DNA of 36,252 bases, taken from contig JAKSNC010000019.1 in the NCBI GenBank assembly GCA_024400195.1, forward strand, positions 1 to 36,252. The letters are read 5' to 3'. Origin of the DNA: Bacteroidales bacterium (lineage in GTDB: Bacteria; Bacteroidota; Bacteroidia; Bacteroidales; F082). Position numbers and translations under genes: made by a program. Positions 1 to 9,600 of this stretch are shown in pieces. Under the pieces are notes generated by a model. It had not been told where the DNA came from and ran no database searches. It saw only the letters and a list, made by a program, of their open reading frames with translations. Position 1 is the first letter of the stretch, and each line of letters begins with the position of its first letter.

Positions 1-53
1 TTGTTTCTCAAGTCCTCGAAGCTCTGTATGCCGATTGGAAGTTTCTGTCCCAT
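1..53 (-). CDS. AAA-ATPase-like / PD-(D/E)XK family protein, N-terminal fragment (runs off window)
   Basis: The minus strand from the ATG at 53-51 reads MGQKLPIGIQSFEDLRN and continues past the window edge. This matches, from memory, the N-terminal signature of the very common Bacteroidota 'AAA-ATPase-like' proteins (KLPIGIQSFE.LR), which carry a C-terminal PD-(D/E)XK domain and have no settled function. Only 17 complete codons are visible, so the family call rests on this motif alone. A matching promoter lies just upstream at 76-108. Confidence 0.6.
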   Translation of the reverse strand, partial: MGQKLPIGIQSFEDLRN

Positions 54-75
54 AATCTTTTGTTTTTAAACAACG

Positions 76-108
76 CAAAGTTAGAAAAAAAACAGACATT
101 TTGACAAA
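76..108 (-). promoter_or_regulatory. Bacteroides-type promoter for the gene at the left edge
   Basis: On the minus strand TAACTTTG (83-76) fits the -7 consensus TAnnTTTG, and TTTG (108-105) fits the -33 element, with 21 bp between them. The ATG at 53 lies 22 bp beyond the -7 box. The -33 box overlaps the T tract of the neighbouring terminator, so the two genes are packed tightly. Confidence 0.6.
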
Positions 109-112
109 AAAA

Positions 113-140
113 GTGGAGACGGTGCATGCACCGTCTCCAC
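113..140 (-). terminator. Rho-independent terminator of the T9SS cargo gene
   Basis: A perfect 28-bp palindrome (arms GTGGAGACGGTG and CACCGTCTCCAC around GCAT) is followed, on the minus strand, by a run of seven T at 112-106. It lies 22 bp past the stop codon of the gene at 163-2550. Confidence 0.85.
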
Positions 141-162
141 ATAGAGAATATCTAATCGCGAA

Positions 163-2550
163 TTACTTCACGAATTTGATTCTGTTGTCACCAGCGCGGA
201 GGACATAAACGCCATTGGCGAGAGCCTCAACATTGATTTCACGACCTTCATAGACGAAGCTCATGACTTCGCTGCCAGTAACGTCGTAGATTCTGACTTC
301 TGTGCCATTCTCGACACCGGTAAGGCTCATGACGCTCTTGACAGGGTTAGGATAAACGGCGACTGCTTCGCTGTTGTTTTCTTCAACACCCGTATAGATT
401 TCAACTTTCATGTTGTCGATTTCAACGAAATAGTTGTCATAATCTTGATGGTGGAAGACCACGCGGACTGTTGTTCCGGCGTATGCTGAGATGTCAGCAA
501 TGCGTTCGGCCCATGGGTTAGGTGAAATCTCACCGTAAACTGACACAAAGTCGCTGACATTGGTTGATCCGTTAGGAGCAATCATCACTTCGTATGAGTC
601 AGGATAGCTCGGGTCTTGAGCCTGGGCATACCATGAAAGTTTTATACTTTCGCCGGCAGGAAGAACGAACTCAGGTGATACGAGGTAGTTATCGGCAGCA
701 AATGCGCCAATGTTGTTGTCGTATGACTGTGAGACGAGGCAGTTCGAACCGTCAACACCAAAGCCATTACCCCAGTAGTTTTCTGTTCCGGTGAACCATG
801 TCTGACCGTCACCGTCGTTGTCGATGTCGATCCAGCAGTCTTTCTCATTGAGGAAGTTCTCGAAATCGTTGAAGTACGGGAAATCGGTGATAGGATCACA
901 TGAAACAGGAGTATTGTCAACTTCTTTAACTTCAACATCGTCGATTGTGAAGCTCCAATTATCATAACTGTCGAAGTGACGGAAAGCTATGCGAACGGTC
1001 TGTCCGAGGTAGTCCATGAGGGAGACTGACTTCTGAGAGAAGTTTGTACTTGAAGCTGTCTGGTCTGCAAGCTGTGTGGTGAAATCTGCAGGCTGGTCAC
1101 CTGTTGTGGAGATATAAACGCCGTAGTGGTCTGGATATGAAGCTGAATAACCTGCAACGTACCATAACAGTTGGATTTCAGCAAATTCGCTACTGACTGT
1201 TGCAGGAAGAGTGATTTCAGGGCTGATGAGCCAGTTATCAGGATCAAATGAACTTCCGCCGCTATATGACTCTGATTGAGCACCCTTTCCGGTCTTACCG
1301 GCAGCGAGTTGCCATGTATGGCCGTCACCGTCTTCGTCGAAGTTGCCCCAGCAATCAAGGCCGTTGCTGTCGAAGTTCTCAACAAACGGGAAGCCGTAGC
1401 CACCGCAGTTGGCAGCAGTCTCAATGCCCATGTTGTCGATTTCGAGGAAGTAGCAGTTCTCGCTCTCGTGGTGGAAGACCACGCGGATTGTTGTACCGGC
1501 ATATTCGGTGAGGTCAGCTGTGCGTTCCGTCCATAGGCCAGCAGCATCACCGTTGTAGATTGACACGAAGTCGCTGATTTCGGTTGAGCCGTTAGGAGCA
1601 ACCATCACTTCATACCAGTCTAACCAATCCTCGTCTTGTGATTGTTCATACCATGAAAGGGTAACGAACTTACCGGCAGGAAGGACGAACTCAGGTGAAA
1701 GAAGGTAGTTGTCGGCATCTCTTGAGCCAGTTTCGTTGTCGTATGACTGTGAGACGAGGCAGTTAGAACCGTCAACACCGAATTCATTGCCCCAGTAGGC
1801 TTCTGTATCGGTGAACCAGCTATAGCCGTCGCCGTCGTTGTCGATGTCGATCCAGCAGTCTGTTTCTTCGAGGATGTTCTCGAAATCATTGTAGTAAGGG
1901 AATGTCGAGATCGGCATGCAGGAAACACCGGGATTTTCGCTTGTCGTGTTGGCAACAATCATCCAAGGCTGGATCTGGAAATCGCCAAGTTGGTTAATCG
2001 GCAACCATTCACCCTGGAAGTACATCATGCAGCAGTCTGTGGTTGTGAGTACATCGCTGCTGTAGGCGGCAGGATAATCAGGATCGGTAGCACCTACTGC
2101 AACCCACAGAGCCTTTGTGTGGTCAATTTCCACGACGGCATGGTAGATCGGCAGGTTAACCCATGCTTCAGCTTCTGCGACTTCGTAGTCACGCGTGTAG
2201 AGAAGGTTCGCGGGAGCGGCAGCGGCAGGGTCGCTGTCATAGATGTTGAGGGTGTAGGTAGCAGCCCTATAAGCGAAGAAGTCAACAGAGGTGACGAAAT
2301 TGTCGTCAGCCGTGTACATTTCCGGACGGAAAGCAGCGCCCCATTCGATGTAAGTTCCACCACCAACACCGATTGCGCTTACCACATCTCCGGTGCAGTA
2401 GGTAAGTTGAGAATCACCAGTGACGGCTCTGTCGGAGCTCACCACGTTTGCCTGTGTCGGATTGACACTAAGCTTTGCAACAGTCTTTTCCTGGGCAAAC
2501 ATGCTTGTACCCACGAACAAGGCTAAAGCAGCAAGTAAAACTTTTTTCAT
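163..2550 (-). CDS. Secreted T9SS cargo protein with three choice-of-anchor J / cleaved-adhesin-like domains
   Basis: This 795-residue protein starts with a signal peptide (MKKVLLAALALFVG..FAQ). Residues about 21-210 form an unassigned N-terminal region. Three domains of about 165 residues follow (about 211-378, 383-545 and 552-716). Each opens with a Cys and an FP..(N)DFE or FPFVENFD motif, then a D.DGDG turn, a 'LLSPE..LP' strand and a closing 'IDN/IDD' motif. This layout is that of choice-of-anchor J (cleaved adhesin) domains, which are common in surface and secreted Bacteroidota proteins. Residues about 717-795 (VYPNPV..., then IYDVTGSEV, GVYVLR and IKFVK) form a type A T9SS sorting domain, so the product should be exported by the Por system and released or attached at the surface. 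The ligand cannot be told from sequence. It is monocistronic, with its own promoter and terminator. Confidence 0.88.
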   Translation of the reverse strand: MKKVLLAALALFVGTSMFAQEKTVAKLSVNPTQANVVSSDRAVTGDSQLTYCTGDVVSAIGVGGGTYIEWGAAFRPEMYTADDNFVTSVDFFAYRAATYTLNIYDSDPAAAAPANLLYTRDYEVAEAEAWVNLPIYHAVVEIDHTKALWVAVGATDPDYPAAYSSDVLTTTDCCMMYFQGEWLPINQLGDFQIQPWMIVANTTSENPGVSCMPISTFPYYNDFENILEETDCWIDIDNDGDGYSWFTDTEAYWGNEFGVDGSNCLVSQSYDNETGSRDADNYLLSPEFVLPAGKFVTLSWYEQSQDEDWLDWYEVMVAPNGSTEISDFVSIYNGDAAGLWTERTADLTEYAGTTIRVVFHHESENCYFLEIDNMGIETAANCGGYGFPFVENFDSNGLDCWGNFDEDGDGHTWQLAAGKTGKGAQSESYSGGSSFDPDNWLISPEITLPATVSSEFAEIQLLWYVAGYSASYPDHYGVYISTTGDQPADFTTQLADQTASSTNFSQKSVSLMDYLGQTVRIAFRHFDSYDNWSFTIDDVEVKEVDNTPVSCDPITDFPYFNDFENFLNEKDCWIDIDNDGDGQTWFTGTENYWGNGFGVDGSNCLVSQSYDNNIGAFAADNYLVSPEFVLPAGESIKLSWYAQAQDPSYPDSYEVMIAPNGSTNVSDFVSVYGEISPNPWAERIADISAYAGTTVRVVFHHQDYDNYFVEIDNMKVEIYTGVEENNSEAVAVYPNPVKSVMSLTGVENGTEVRIYDVTGSEVMSFVYEGREINVEALANGVYVLRAGDNRIKFVK
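402..1930 (-). repeat. Internal duplication inside the T9SS cargo gene (first and third adhesin-like domains)
   Basis: The segments at about 402-905 and 1425-1930 are alike at DNA level over most of their length, with long identical blocks, for example around the D.DGDG coding region and the 'GSNCLVSQSYDN' coding region (about 718-760 and 1738-1780). The middle domain (about 915-1405) is clearly more diverged. This indicates a recent duplication or gene conversion between domains 1 and 3. Confidence 0.8.
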
Positions 2551-2634
2551 TTTGTTCGCGTCCCGTTATCAACCATCGGACTCTTCGGCTCTAATTAAAA
2601 TTATTAAAAGTGTTAATTAAAATTTTTATTGGTG

Positions 2635-2669
2635 CAAAAGTACAAAAAAAAAATATGTTATACACAAAA
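2635..2669 (-). promoter_or_regulatory. Bacteroides-type promoter of the T9SS cargo gene
   Basis: TACTTTTG (2642-2635, minus) matches TAnnTTTG, and TTTTG (2669-2665) lies 22 bp upstream of it. The start codon at 2550 implies a leader of about 80 nt. The rest of the 2551-2690 interval is AT-rich and holds nothing else I can name. Confidence 0.55.
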
Positions 2670-2690
2670 GTGGAAAAAAATATTTAGAAG

Positions 2691-4190
2691 TTAGAAGATA
2701 GAAGTTAGGCGTTTTTTATATCCGGTTAGTGCGACAACAATCACTGCGGCTATTCCGGGGAAGGTCGGATCAACGGGCATTGCCGAAAGTTTTACTATTA
2801 GAAGCACAATTGTTCCTATTATCACTGCCGCGAGCATTCGTTTTCCATCGAATTGTTTCGGTAACAGCATTGATAATGTAAGCGGAATGAAAACGGCTGT
2901 GGCGCGAAGTCCCATAGAGAGGAATCCGAGGTCGTTTATAAAGCCGCCCGAAGTCGCCACACCTATTATTATAGCGGCGGCAAGAAGAAAGACTATAGTC
3001 AGTCGCGAGGCGAGCAGGATATGTTTGCCGGTTTTTGAAGACAACTGCATAAAGACGTCTCTGACGAGGATGGCGGATGCGCCGAGTGAAAGTCCGGAGC
3101 CTCCGACGATAACAGTAATAAGTAATGTGCCAAGCATTATTCCGCCTATAAATTTAGGTATATACGTTGTGATAAAAACGGGAAATGCCTGTGCCGAAGA
3201 AGTGAGAACGCCAATTCCTTCCGGTATCGAGATATTATTTTCCGCAAGGATGTTATACTCGTCCGCAGTGATATAATGCCCGCGCATATACAGACCGACG
3301 AAGACGCATGCCGCGCCTATCGGGATGGTCAGCAGAGCCGAAATGAGCGCGCTTTTTTTCGCGACTCTGTCGCTTTTTGCCGCATAGATGCCTTGTGCGT
3401 AACTTTGTGTCGAAAGGACGCCGAGTATGACCGAGATACAGGAGCCGATGTCTTTGCCGAAGCCTCTCGCGAAGAGATTAGAATAACGGTGCATCACGTC
3501 TTCTGAAGACGAAAGTCCGCTTATCGTATGGAAACCGTTTTCCGTAAGAAGTCCTTTTATGTTAGAAAACAGTCCGTTATAACCGTCTGAGAGATACAGC
3601 ACGACTAAGCCGGCAGTCAGCGACGAGATACATAGTAGCACCAATTTCACGATTCCGCCAATTCCGGCGCTCCACACGCCTCCAAAGACGACGAAAAGAA
3701 CCATTATCATAGCGGAGACGAGTGCCGCGATCCAGAGACGCATCGGAAAAAGCGTCATCAAAAGGGCTGAAGATGAAACGATTTGCGCAACGATACTAAC
3801 GAAAATGCCAATAGAGCAAAGTATCGACGCCGTAACTTCAACCTTACGTCCGTATTCTTTGGAAACGATTTCGAGGAGTGTCGAAGTGCCGCTTTTACGA
3901 ATCTTCACGACATAAACGAAGGCGAGGAAGACGCAGCCCAAAGCCGCGCCAAGAGTGAACCACCACGCCGATATTCCGAAGGAGAATGCGAGTTGTGCCG
4001 TTCCGATGGTCGATTGTCCTCCTATGAGCGTTCCCATGATGATGCCGCACACCGTCAGCGTTCCGGCCCTGCCGCCGCCTGTATCGAAATCCTCTGAGTT
4101 CTTGACGCGCCTCATGGAGACGATGCCGAAGACCTCGATGAGCGACACTGCGAGGACTATACCTATAATATGATATATCGATATCGACAT
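2691..4190 (-). CDS. Sodium:solute symporter family (SSS) transporter
   Basis: This is a 499-residue, strongly hydrophobic protein with about 13 predicted membrane helices and no signal peptide. It has SSS-family features: an N-terminal helix followed by a basic loop, a Gly-rich second helix (GTLIGGQSTIGTAQLAF), a 'FVVFGGVWSAGIGG' segment and a 'LGVLSTQSYAQGIYAAKSDRVAKKSAL' loop typical of the core LeuT-like fold. Members couple Na+ to uptake of sugars, amino acids, nucleosides or organic acids. The substrate cannot be assigned here. It is divergently transcribed from the EF-G gene, with facing promoters in the 109-bp gap. Confidence 0.85.
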   Translation of the reverse strand: MSISIYHIIGIVLAVSLIEVFGIVSMRRVKNSEDFDTGGGRAGTLTVCGIIMGTLIGGQSTIGTAQLAFSFGISAWWFTLGAALGCVFLAFVYVVKIRKSGTSTLLEIVSKEYGRKVEVTASILCSIGIFVSIVAQIVSSSALLMTLFPMRLWIAALVSAMIMVLFVVFGGVWSAGIGGIVKLVLLCISSLTAGLVVLYLSDGYNGLFSNIKGLLTENGFHTISGLSSSEDVMHRYSNLFARGFGKDIGSCISVILGVLSTQSYAQGIYAAKSDRVAKKSALISALLTIPIGAACVFVGLYMRGHYITADEYNILAENNISIPEGIGVLTSSAQAFPVFITTYIPKFIGGIMLGTLLITVIVGGSGLSLGASAILVRDVFMQLSSKTGKHILLASRLTIVFLLAAAIIIGVATSGGFINDLGFLSMGLRATAVFIPLTLSMLLPKQFDGKRMLAAVIIGTIVLLIVKLSAMPVDPTFPGIAAVIVVALTGYKKRLTSIF

Positions 4191-4208
4191 TTCGGGTTTT
4201 TAGGGACG

Positions 4209-4216
4209 CAAAGATA
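4209..4216 (-). promoter_or_regulatory. -7 element for the SSS transporter
   Basis: TATCTTTG on the minus strand matches TAnnTTTG and lies 18 bp from the ATG at 4190. I see no good -33 TTTG at the usual distance; the closest sequence is TTTCG at 4236-4232. Confidence 0.4.
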
Positions 4217-4227
4217 GCAAAAAATGC

Positions 4228-4260
4228 TTGACGAAACTGGGCTAAAAATTGGTATCTTTG
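4228..4260 (+). promoter_or_regulatory. Bacteroides-type promoter of the EF-G gene
   Basis: TATCTTTG (4253-4260) has a TTG at 4228-4230, 22 bp upstream. The ATG at 4300 gives a leader of roughly 33 nt. The same TATCTTTG octamer occurs in the opposite direction 36 bp away for the divergent transporter. Confidence 0.6.
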
Positions 4261-4299
4261 CAGGCTGAAACCATAATAAAATCATTTTAAGTCGAAAAG

Positions 4300-6372
4300 A
4301 TGGGACAATTTATCTCAAAACTAAGAAACATAGGCATTGCCGCGCATATTGACGCCGGCAAGACGACGGTGTCGGAACGCATTCTCTTCTTCACCGGCAT
4401 TAACAGGAAAGTCGGTGAGACGCACGACGGCCAGGCCACGATGGACTTCATGAAGCAGGAACAGGAACGCGGTATCACCATTGCGTCCGCGGCCATTACG
4501 ACGCATTGGCGCGACTGCCAGATCAACCTCATCGACACTCCCGGCCACGTCGATTTCACCGTGGAAGTCGAGCGCTCGCTGAGGGTTATCGACGGTATGG
4601 TCGCCGTTTTCTGCGCCGTCGGAGGTGTCGAGCCGCAGAGCGAGACAGTCTGGAATCAGGCCGACAAATACCGTGTGCCGCGCATAGCCTTTGTGAACAA
4701 GATGGACAGGACCGGTGCCGACTTTCAGGAGGTCGTCGCGCAGATGAACAAGTATCTCGGTGCCAACGCGGTGCCTATTCAGATGCCCATCGGAGCGGAA
4801 AACGACTTCATTGGAATGGTGGATTTGGTCAATATGAAGGCCGTCACTTTCAAGGAGAAAGAGAGAATCGTCGGAGACATTCCAGAATCGCTGATGCAGC
4901 AGGCTTCGGACGCGCGTCGTTTCCTCATAGAGAAACTCGCCGACGTTAACGACACTATCGCAGACCTTTATCTTGAAGACAAGGAGATTGACGCCGCGAC
5001 TTTGATGAAGGCCGTTCGCGAGGCCACAATAAAACTGCTCATAACGCCGGTACTATGCGGAGCCGCGTACAAAAACAAGGGAATCCAGCTCCTTCTCGAC
5101 GCAATCGTCGATTATCTCCCCTCGCCCACCGACCTCGGCACAATCGACGCCCACGACCTTTACGACGAAGACAGACTCATACACAGAAACCCCACTGCCA
5201 ACGAGCCTTTCTCAGCCCTCGCCTTCAAACTCATCAACGATCCCTTTGTCGGACAGCAGACATTCATACGCATCTTCAGCGGCGTCCTCACAACGGGAAT
5301 GAGCGTCTTCAACAGCACGAAAAGCAAAAACGAACGCATAGGACGTATTTTCCGCATCAAGGCGAAAGAACGCGAAGAGATTTCGGAAGCCGGAGCCGGC
5401 GAAATCGTCGCCCTCGTCGGAATGAAATACACACGAACCGGCGACACGTTATGCGACGAAAAGAATCCTCTCACGCTCGAATCGATACATATTCCACCGG
5501 CGGTTATCGAGATGAAAGTCAACCTCGAAGACCGCAAATCGCGTGACAAACTCGGAGAAGCCCTCGCCAAGTTATGCAACGAAGACCCGTCATTCCACGC
5601 GCATTACGACGAGGAGACGGAAGAGACGATTATCTCCGGCATGGGCGAACTACATCTTGAGATTCTTGTCGATAGGATCAAGGACGAGTTCAAGGTTCCA
5701 ATCAGCGTCGGTGCGCCGTCTGTCTCATTCCGCGAGACTATCACGAGCGAAGTCGAAAACGACTACCGTTTCGTCAAACAGACGGGCGGCAAAGGTCAGT
5801 TCGCACATACCGTCATCCGTTTCGAGCCCAATTCCGGCAAGGGTTTTGAATTTATCGACATCACCAAGGGCGGCGTTATCCCGAAAGAATACATTCCTTC
5901 CGTTCAGAAAGGACTTATGGCGGCGATGGACAAAGGGCCTTTCGCCGGCTATCCCGTCGTTGATGTCAAATGCGTCCTTGTTGACGGCAGCTTTCATCCC
6001 GTCGATTCAAGCGATATGGCGTTCCAAGTCTGTGCGCAGATGTGTTTCAAGCAGGCCTTCCGCAAAGCGAATCCCATACTTCTCGAGCCCGTCATGAAGG
6101 CTGAGATAAACACGCCAGACGACTATATCGGCAACGTCACCGGCGACCTCAACAAACGCCGCGGACGCATAGAGGGAATGCGCAGATTCAGGAAAGGTTC
6201 GCAGAAAATCGACTGTTTCATTCCTCTGATGGAGATGTTCGGTTATGCCACTACCCTACGCAACCTCACATCGGGACGCGCCAACTACTCGATGGAGTTT
6301 CACCAGTATATGCCGATGCCGGCAGCGAGACAGGAGGAGATTGTAAAAGAGAGGAACGAGAAGAAGGAGTGA
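4300..6372 (+). CDS. fusA: Elongation factor G (translocation GTPase), probable paralog
   Basis: This 690-residue protein has the full EF-G domain set. The G domain shows G1 AHIDAGKTT, switch I with ERGITI, G3 DTPGHVDF, G4 NKMD and G5 GAAYKNKG. Domains II-III follow, then domain IV with [11 protein letters not shown] and the tip loop, and a C-terminal domain V (RGRIEGM, GYAT.LR..T.GR). EF-G drives tRNA-mRNA translocation and, with RRF, ribosome recycling. The gene stands alone, not in an rpsL-rpsG-fusA cluster. Its motif '[15 protein letters not shown]' differs from the usual bacterial '[15 protein letters not shown]' and recalls the EF-G subfamily described from spirochaetes and delta-proteobacteria. 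It may therefore be a second, specialised EF-G; that part is inference. All GTPase motifs look intact. Confidence 0.93.
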   Translation: MGQFISKLRNIGIAAHIDAGKTTVSERILFFTGINRKVGETHDGQATMDFMKQEQERGITIASAAITTHWRDCQINLIDTPGHVDFTVEVERSLRVIDGMVAVFCAVGGVEPQSETVWNQADKYRVPRIAFVNKMDRTGADFQEVVAQMNKYLGANAVPIQMPIGAENDFIGMVDLVNMKAVTFKEKERIVGDIPESLMQQASDARRFLIEKLADVNDTIADLYLEDKEIDAATLMKAVREATIKLLITPVLCGAAYKNKGIQLLLDAIVDYLPSPTDLGTIDAHDLYDEDRLIHRNPTANEPFSALAFKLINDPFVGQQTFIRIFSGVLTTGMSVFNSTKSKNERIGRIFRIKAKEREEISEAGAGEIVALVGMKYTRTGDTLCDEKNPLTLESIHIPPAVIEMKVNLEDRKSRDKLGEALAKLCNEDPSFHAHYDEETEETIISGMGELHLEILVDRIKDEFKVPISVGAPSVSFRETITSEVENDYRFVKQTGGKGQFAHTVIRFEPNSGKGFEFIDITKGGVIPKEYIPSVQKGLMAAMDKGPFAGYPVVDVKCVLVDGSFHPVDSSDMAFQVCAQMCFKQAFRKANPILLEPVMKAEINTPDDYIGNVTGDLNKRRGRIEGMRRFRKGSQKIDCFIPLMEMFGYATTLRNLTSGRANYSMEFHQYMPMPAARQEEIVKERNEKKE

Positions 6373-6376
6373 CTAT

Positions 6377-6450
6377 CAACCCTTTGACTTTTTGACTTTT
6401 TGACCTTTTGACTTTCTTGATTCTCGACCCTTGGCCCTTAACCTTTTGAC
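6377..6450. repeat. Low-complexity TTTGACTTT-type intergenic repeat
   Basis: Just after the EF-G stop lies a degenerate run of 7-10 nt units built on CTTTTTGAC, CCTTTTGAC and CTTGATTCTCGAC. A similar run occurs at 35945-36056, at the other end of the window. I see no terminator hairpin here. Together with the fragment at 6457-6627 it fills the 303-bp gap between EF-G and the next gene. Confidence 0.6.
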
Positions 6451-6456
6451 CCTTGA

Positions 6457-6627
6457 TTAGGATGGGACTGGCAGCCGTTGGCTTCCTCCCTTGCCGAGTC
6501 TGCAGTCTTCGGAGATGAGTTTCAGGAACTCGCGGAAGTGGTTGTTTTCGGGACAGAGGCGGTTGAGGGTGGTGCAGTCGATTTCGGTGTTGGCCTTGGC
6601 GGAGAACAGAAGTGGGCTTATCGCACT
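6457..6627 (-). pseudogene. Possible 3'-end remnant of an unidentified gene
   Basis: The minus strand reads an open stretch of about 54 residues (ISPLLFSAKANTEIDC.., then ..LNRLCPENNHFREFLK.., ending RLPVPS and TAA at 6459-6457). It has gene-like codon use and a higher GC content than the region to its right. It has no start codon or upstream gene body; a stop lies about 13 codons upstream. It could be the tail of a gene truncated when the accessory island arrived. I do not recognise the family. Confidence 0.25.
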
Positions 6628-6675
6628 GGATGATTGTTGGATTGCGGTTGTCTATGTTTGGAGACATTCTATTTA

Positions 6676-9600
6676 TCAACAATTAATTTCTTCAATTCTA
6701 TCATTGCTGTCTTCACTCTTTCCGAGACAAGCATATTCATCACTTAAATTATCAAAAATCTTTGCCACAACAGGATAAAGACAACGAATTTTATCTGCAT
6801 ATCCTTTATACTTCTCAGACAAACTATTTTTGACAAAACCTCCTGAAAAGCATGGTCTACTTGTAACTCCTCGTTTGTTAAACATCCGTATTTTATATCC
6901 CTGATTCAAATCTTTGTTATCGTATTTTTGAATGATAGAACAAATAATAGTATTCGGGAAATCCTGATTTTCAGGATAATTTGCCAGTAAATGCCCAATT
7001 GTTTGATATGCCACTTTTTTTCTATCTGCCTTTTCTCCCAACTCAATTAACTTACTCATATAGTTTTTCAGTCCGTTTTCGTCAATCCGACCGTTAGCAT
7101 CCACATGGGGACATTTATCCAAGTTATATAACACACTGAAACTCAAATGAACGTTCAACCTCAAAACATTTTTATCTGCTTTTTCTAATTCGATTTGTCG
7201 TTTTTTTTCGCTTTTTGGTAGATAAACCATTGTTAATAACTCCATCATTAATTCTGGAGATGTCAATATGGCTTTGTTAAATCTTAAATCATCAGCATAT
7301 TGTTTGAGTAAATCATAACAAAGGAATTCCAATGGCACAATGTCGGCATCACTAACATCAGGTCTTTTGTCGAGATGTTCTATGATTTTACTTAGATCAT
7401 ATTGGCTCACTTTGTTGGAACTTGCATTTGAAAAATACCCTTTAATAGAATCAAGGATTAGCTGAGAAGATATTTGTTGTTTATCACAAAAAGACAACTC
7501 AATTATTTGTAAGGAATATGCGTATCGTTTATGTTCGTTGATTTTTTGGATGATAAATTCTATCTCTTTTTTGACATTAGATGCGGGCCTGCGAGTCACT
7601 GTTTCCCAATATTGATTCTGAACTTTCTCTGGAAGAGTATTCAAATAGTCTAAAACTTCTTTGAAAATTGCAATTGATGTCAATGGTAAATATAATAAAT
7701 CAAGATAATTCTGTTTCAAGGACTTTGTATGGCAAATGAAACTATTAAGATTATTTTCTCTTAGAAAAGCCGAATAAAATCCCCTGACGAAATTCAAATT
7801 AACTTTGTTTTCTCTATAGGCGCATAAAACATCTAAAAATGCGCAATCATCGCACATCACCACATAAGCTTCGCCAACAGCCCTTGAACATTGAACTTTT
7901 CTTGAAAATACGAAAATGCCTTCTTTTCCAAAAGCATCTTGAATTATTTTTAATGCTTCCCCGCGAATTTCAAGTTTTTTTCTTTCTGTTTCTTCATAGC
8001 TCTTTGTTTCGATATTTTTTGTCTCAGGAATGTCAAGATAGTCATCAGCAAACATCCATATATTTTGTTCCATAACATCTTCTGGCATTATTTCTTTTAG
8101 AAATGATTCCAAAAGACCAATATCTTCTTGCGGCAAAGACCAATCTGAATCTTGAAATGATTTATGGTGATTGATTTCCTTAATAGTTGCTTCGTAGATT
8201 TTGACATTGTTTTTTAGTTCGGCTTGGTGACTGACCAAGAATGACATAATTGTTTGACGATTTACGCTTCCTATATTCTTGTCTCCGAACAAATCAATAA
8301 GATTTATTATTTGTTCATCAGACATATCGCAAGTGTTTGTTAGAACACTGATTGCATTATCGACTCCCGAAAACAATTCATTCCAAGTAACAGAATCTTT
8401 GGATTCCTTATCAGACAATCTCCATTTCATTTTAGGAGCGCTGATAACAGTTCCTCGTAGTGATTTTAAAAGTTTTACGCATAGTTCAAAACAGTTATTT
8501 GGATATTTTTTTGATAGTGTATAGAGAATACTGTTTCTTCCATCAACATCCACATAAGTTTGTGGAAACCAAACATTATAAATATTGCTAAGCGTATTTA
8601 TCGGTGTATTCGAATAATTTGATTCATTTTTCAAGTGAACAATTTCAAATAAAATTGCAGTTACTTGAGACAAATAATGTTCATCCCATGCCAATTTTTC
8701 CAAAGCAAAGAGAATGTTTGTATAATGAACACCATCGCCAAACAACACATCTGATTTGTGTTTCACAGTGAACAACTCCTTTATAATGGAATCGCTCTTG
8801 TATAAATCTTGTTGCACATAATCAAGAAACACTTGTGGAGCAGCTTCTGCCATGAGTGGAATTTGATGTTCAAATGAAAGCCACCATTCTAAATTAGAAC
8901 TCTTTAGAATGGACATAACTATTTCGTTTATCCAAGCATCGCCTTTTTTAGGTGTATTGGGAAATAGAGAATTTTGCCAAGAAATCAAAATAGCATTATT
9001 TAGAATGCCATCTTTAAGTCTGCTTGAAAATAGTTGGTTGTTGGACCAAAATTGCAAGCCTGAACTTTTATATCTTTTAATGGCTTCTGGATTAGTGTCT
9101 TCAAAAATGAGTTTGAAAACTGTTTCAAAATGTTGCCAATCATCCGTTGTTATTCTGTCTGCCAAATACATCAATGCCTCAAATGGAGATATGATTTTCC
9201 AATAGTTGTTGATATGGCATAATGGACTGTCTTCTACACGTGAATAATCAGTTAATATGGTTGAATATTGCTTGTAGTTTAGACCGAATTCTTCAAATAA
9301 AAGAATGTCATTTGAGCCTTCGTTATCAAATAATAAAACGTCATTTAAGCCGTCATTATCATACCATTGCCCAATCAGGATAGCAGGAATCAAATCTCTA
9401 ACACTATTTGATTTAGTCCATAGTGGTGCATTATTTTCACATCTGAGTTCTCTGCGTAAAATTGTGATGTTACCACAAGTTTTGCTGTACAACTTGGATG
9501 ATTTGTCATAATCCAATCCACTGCTTTGCAAAGAAGCAATAAAGAATTCTCTATCCATTGGGGGTAACTCAATAGCATCTTTGATATGATCTTCTATACA

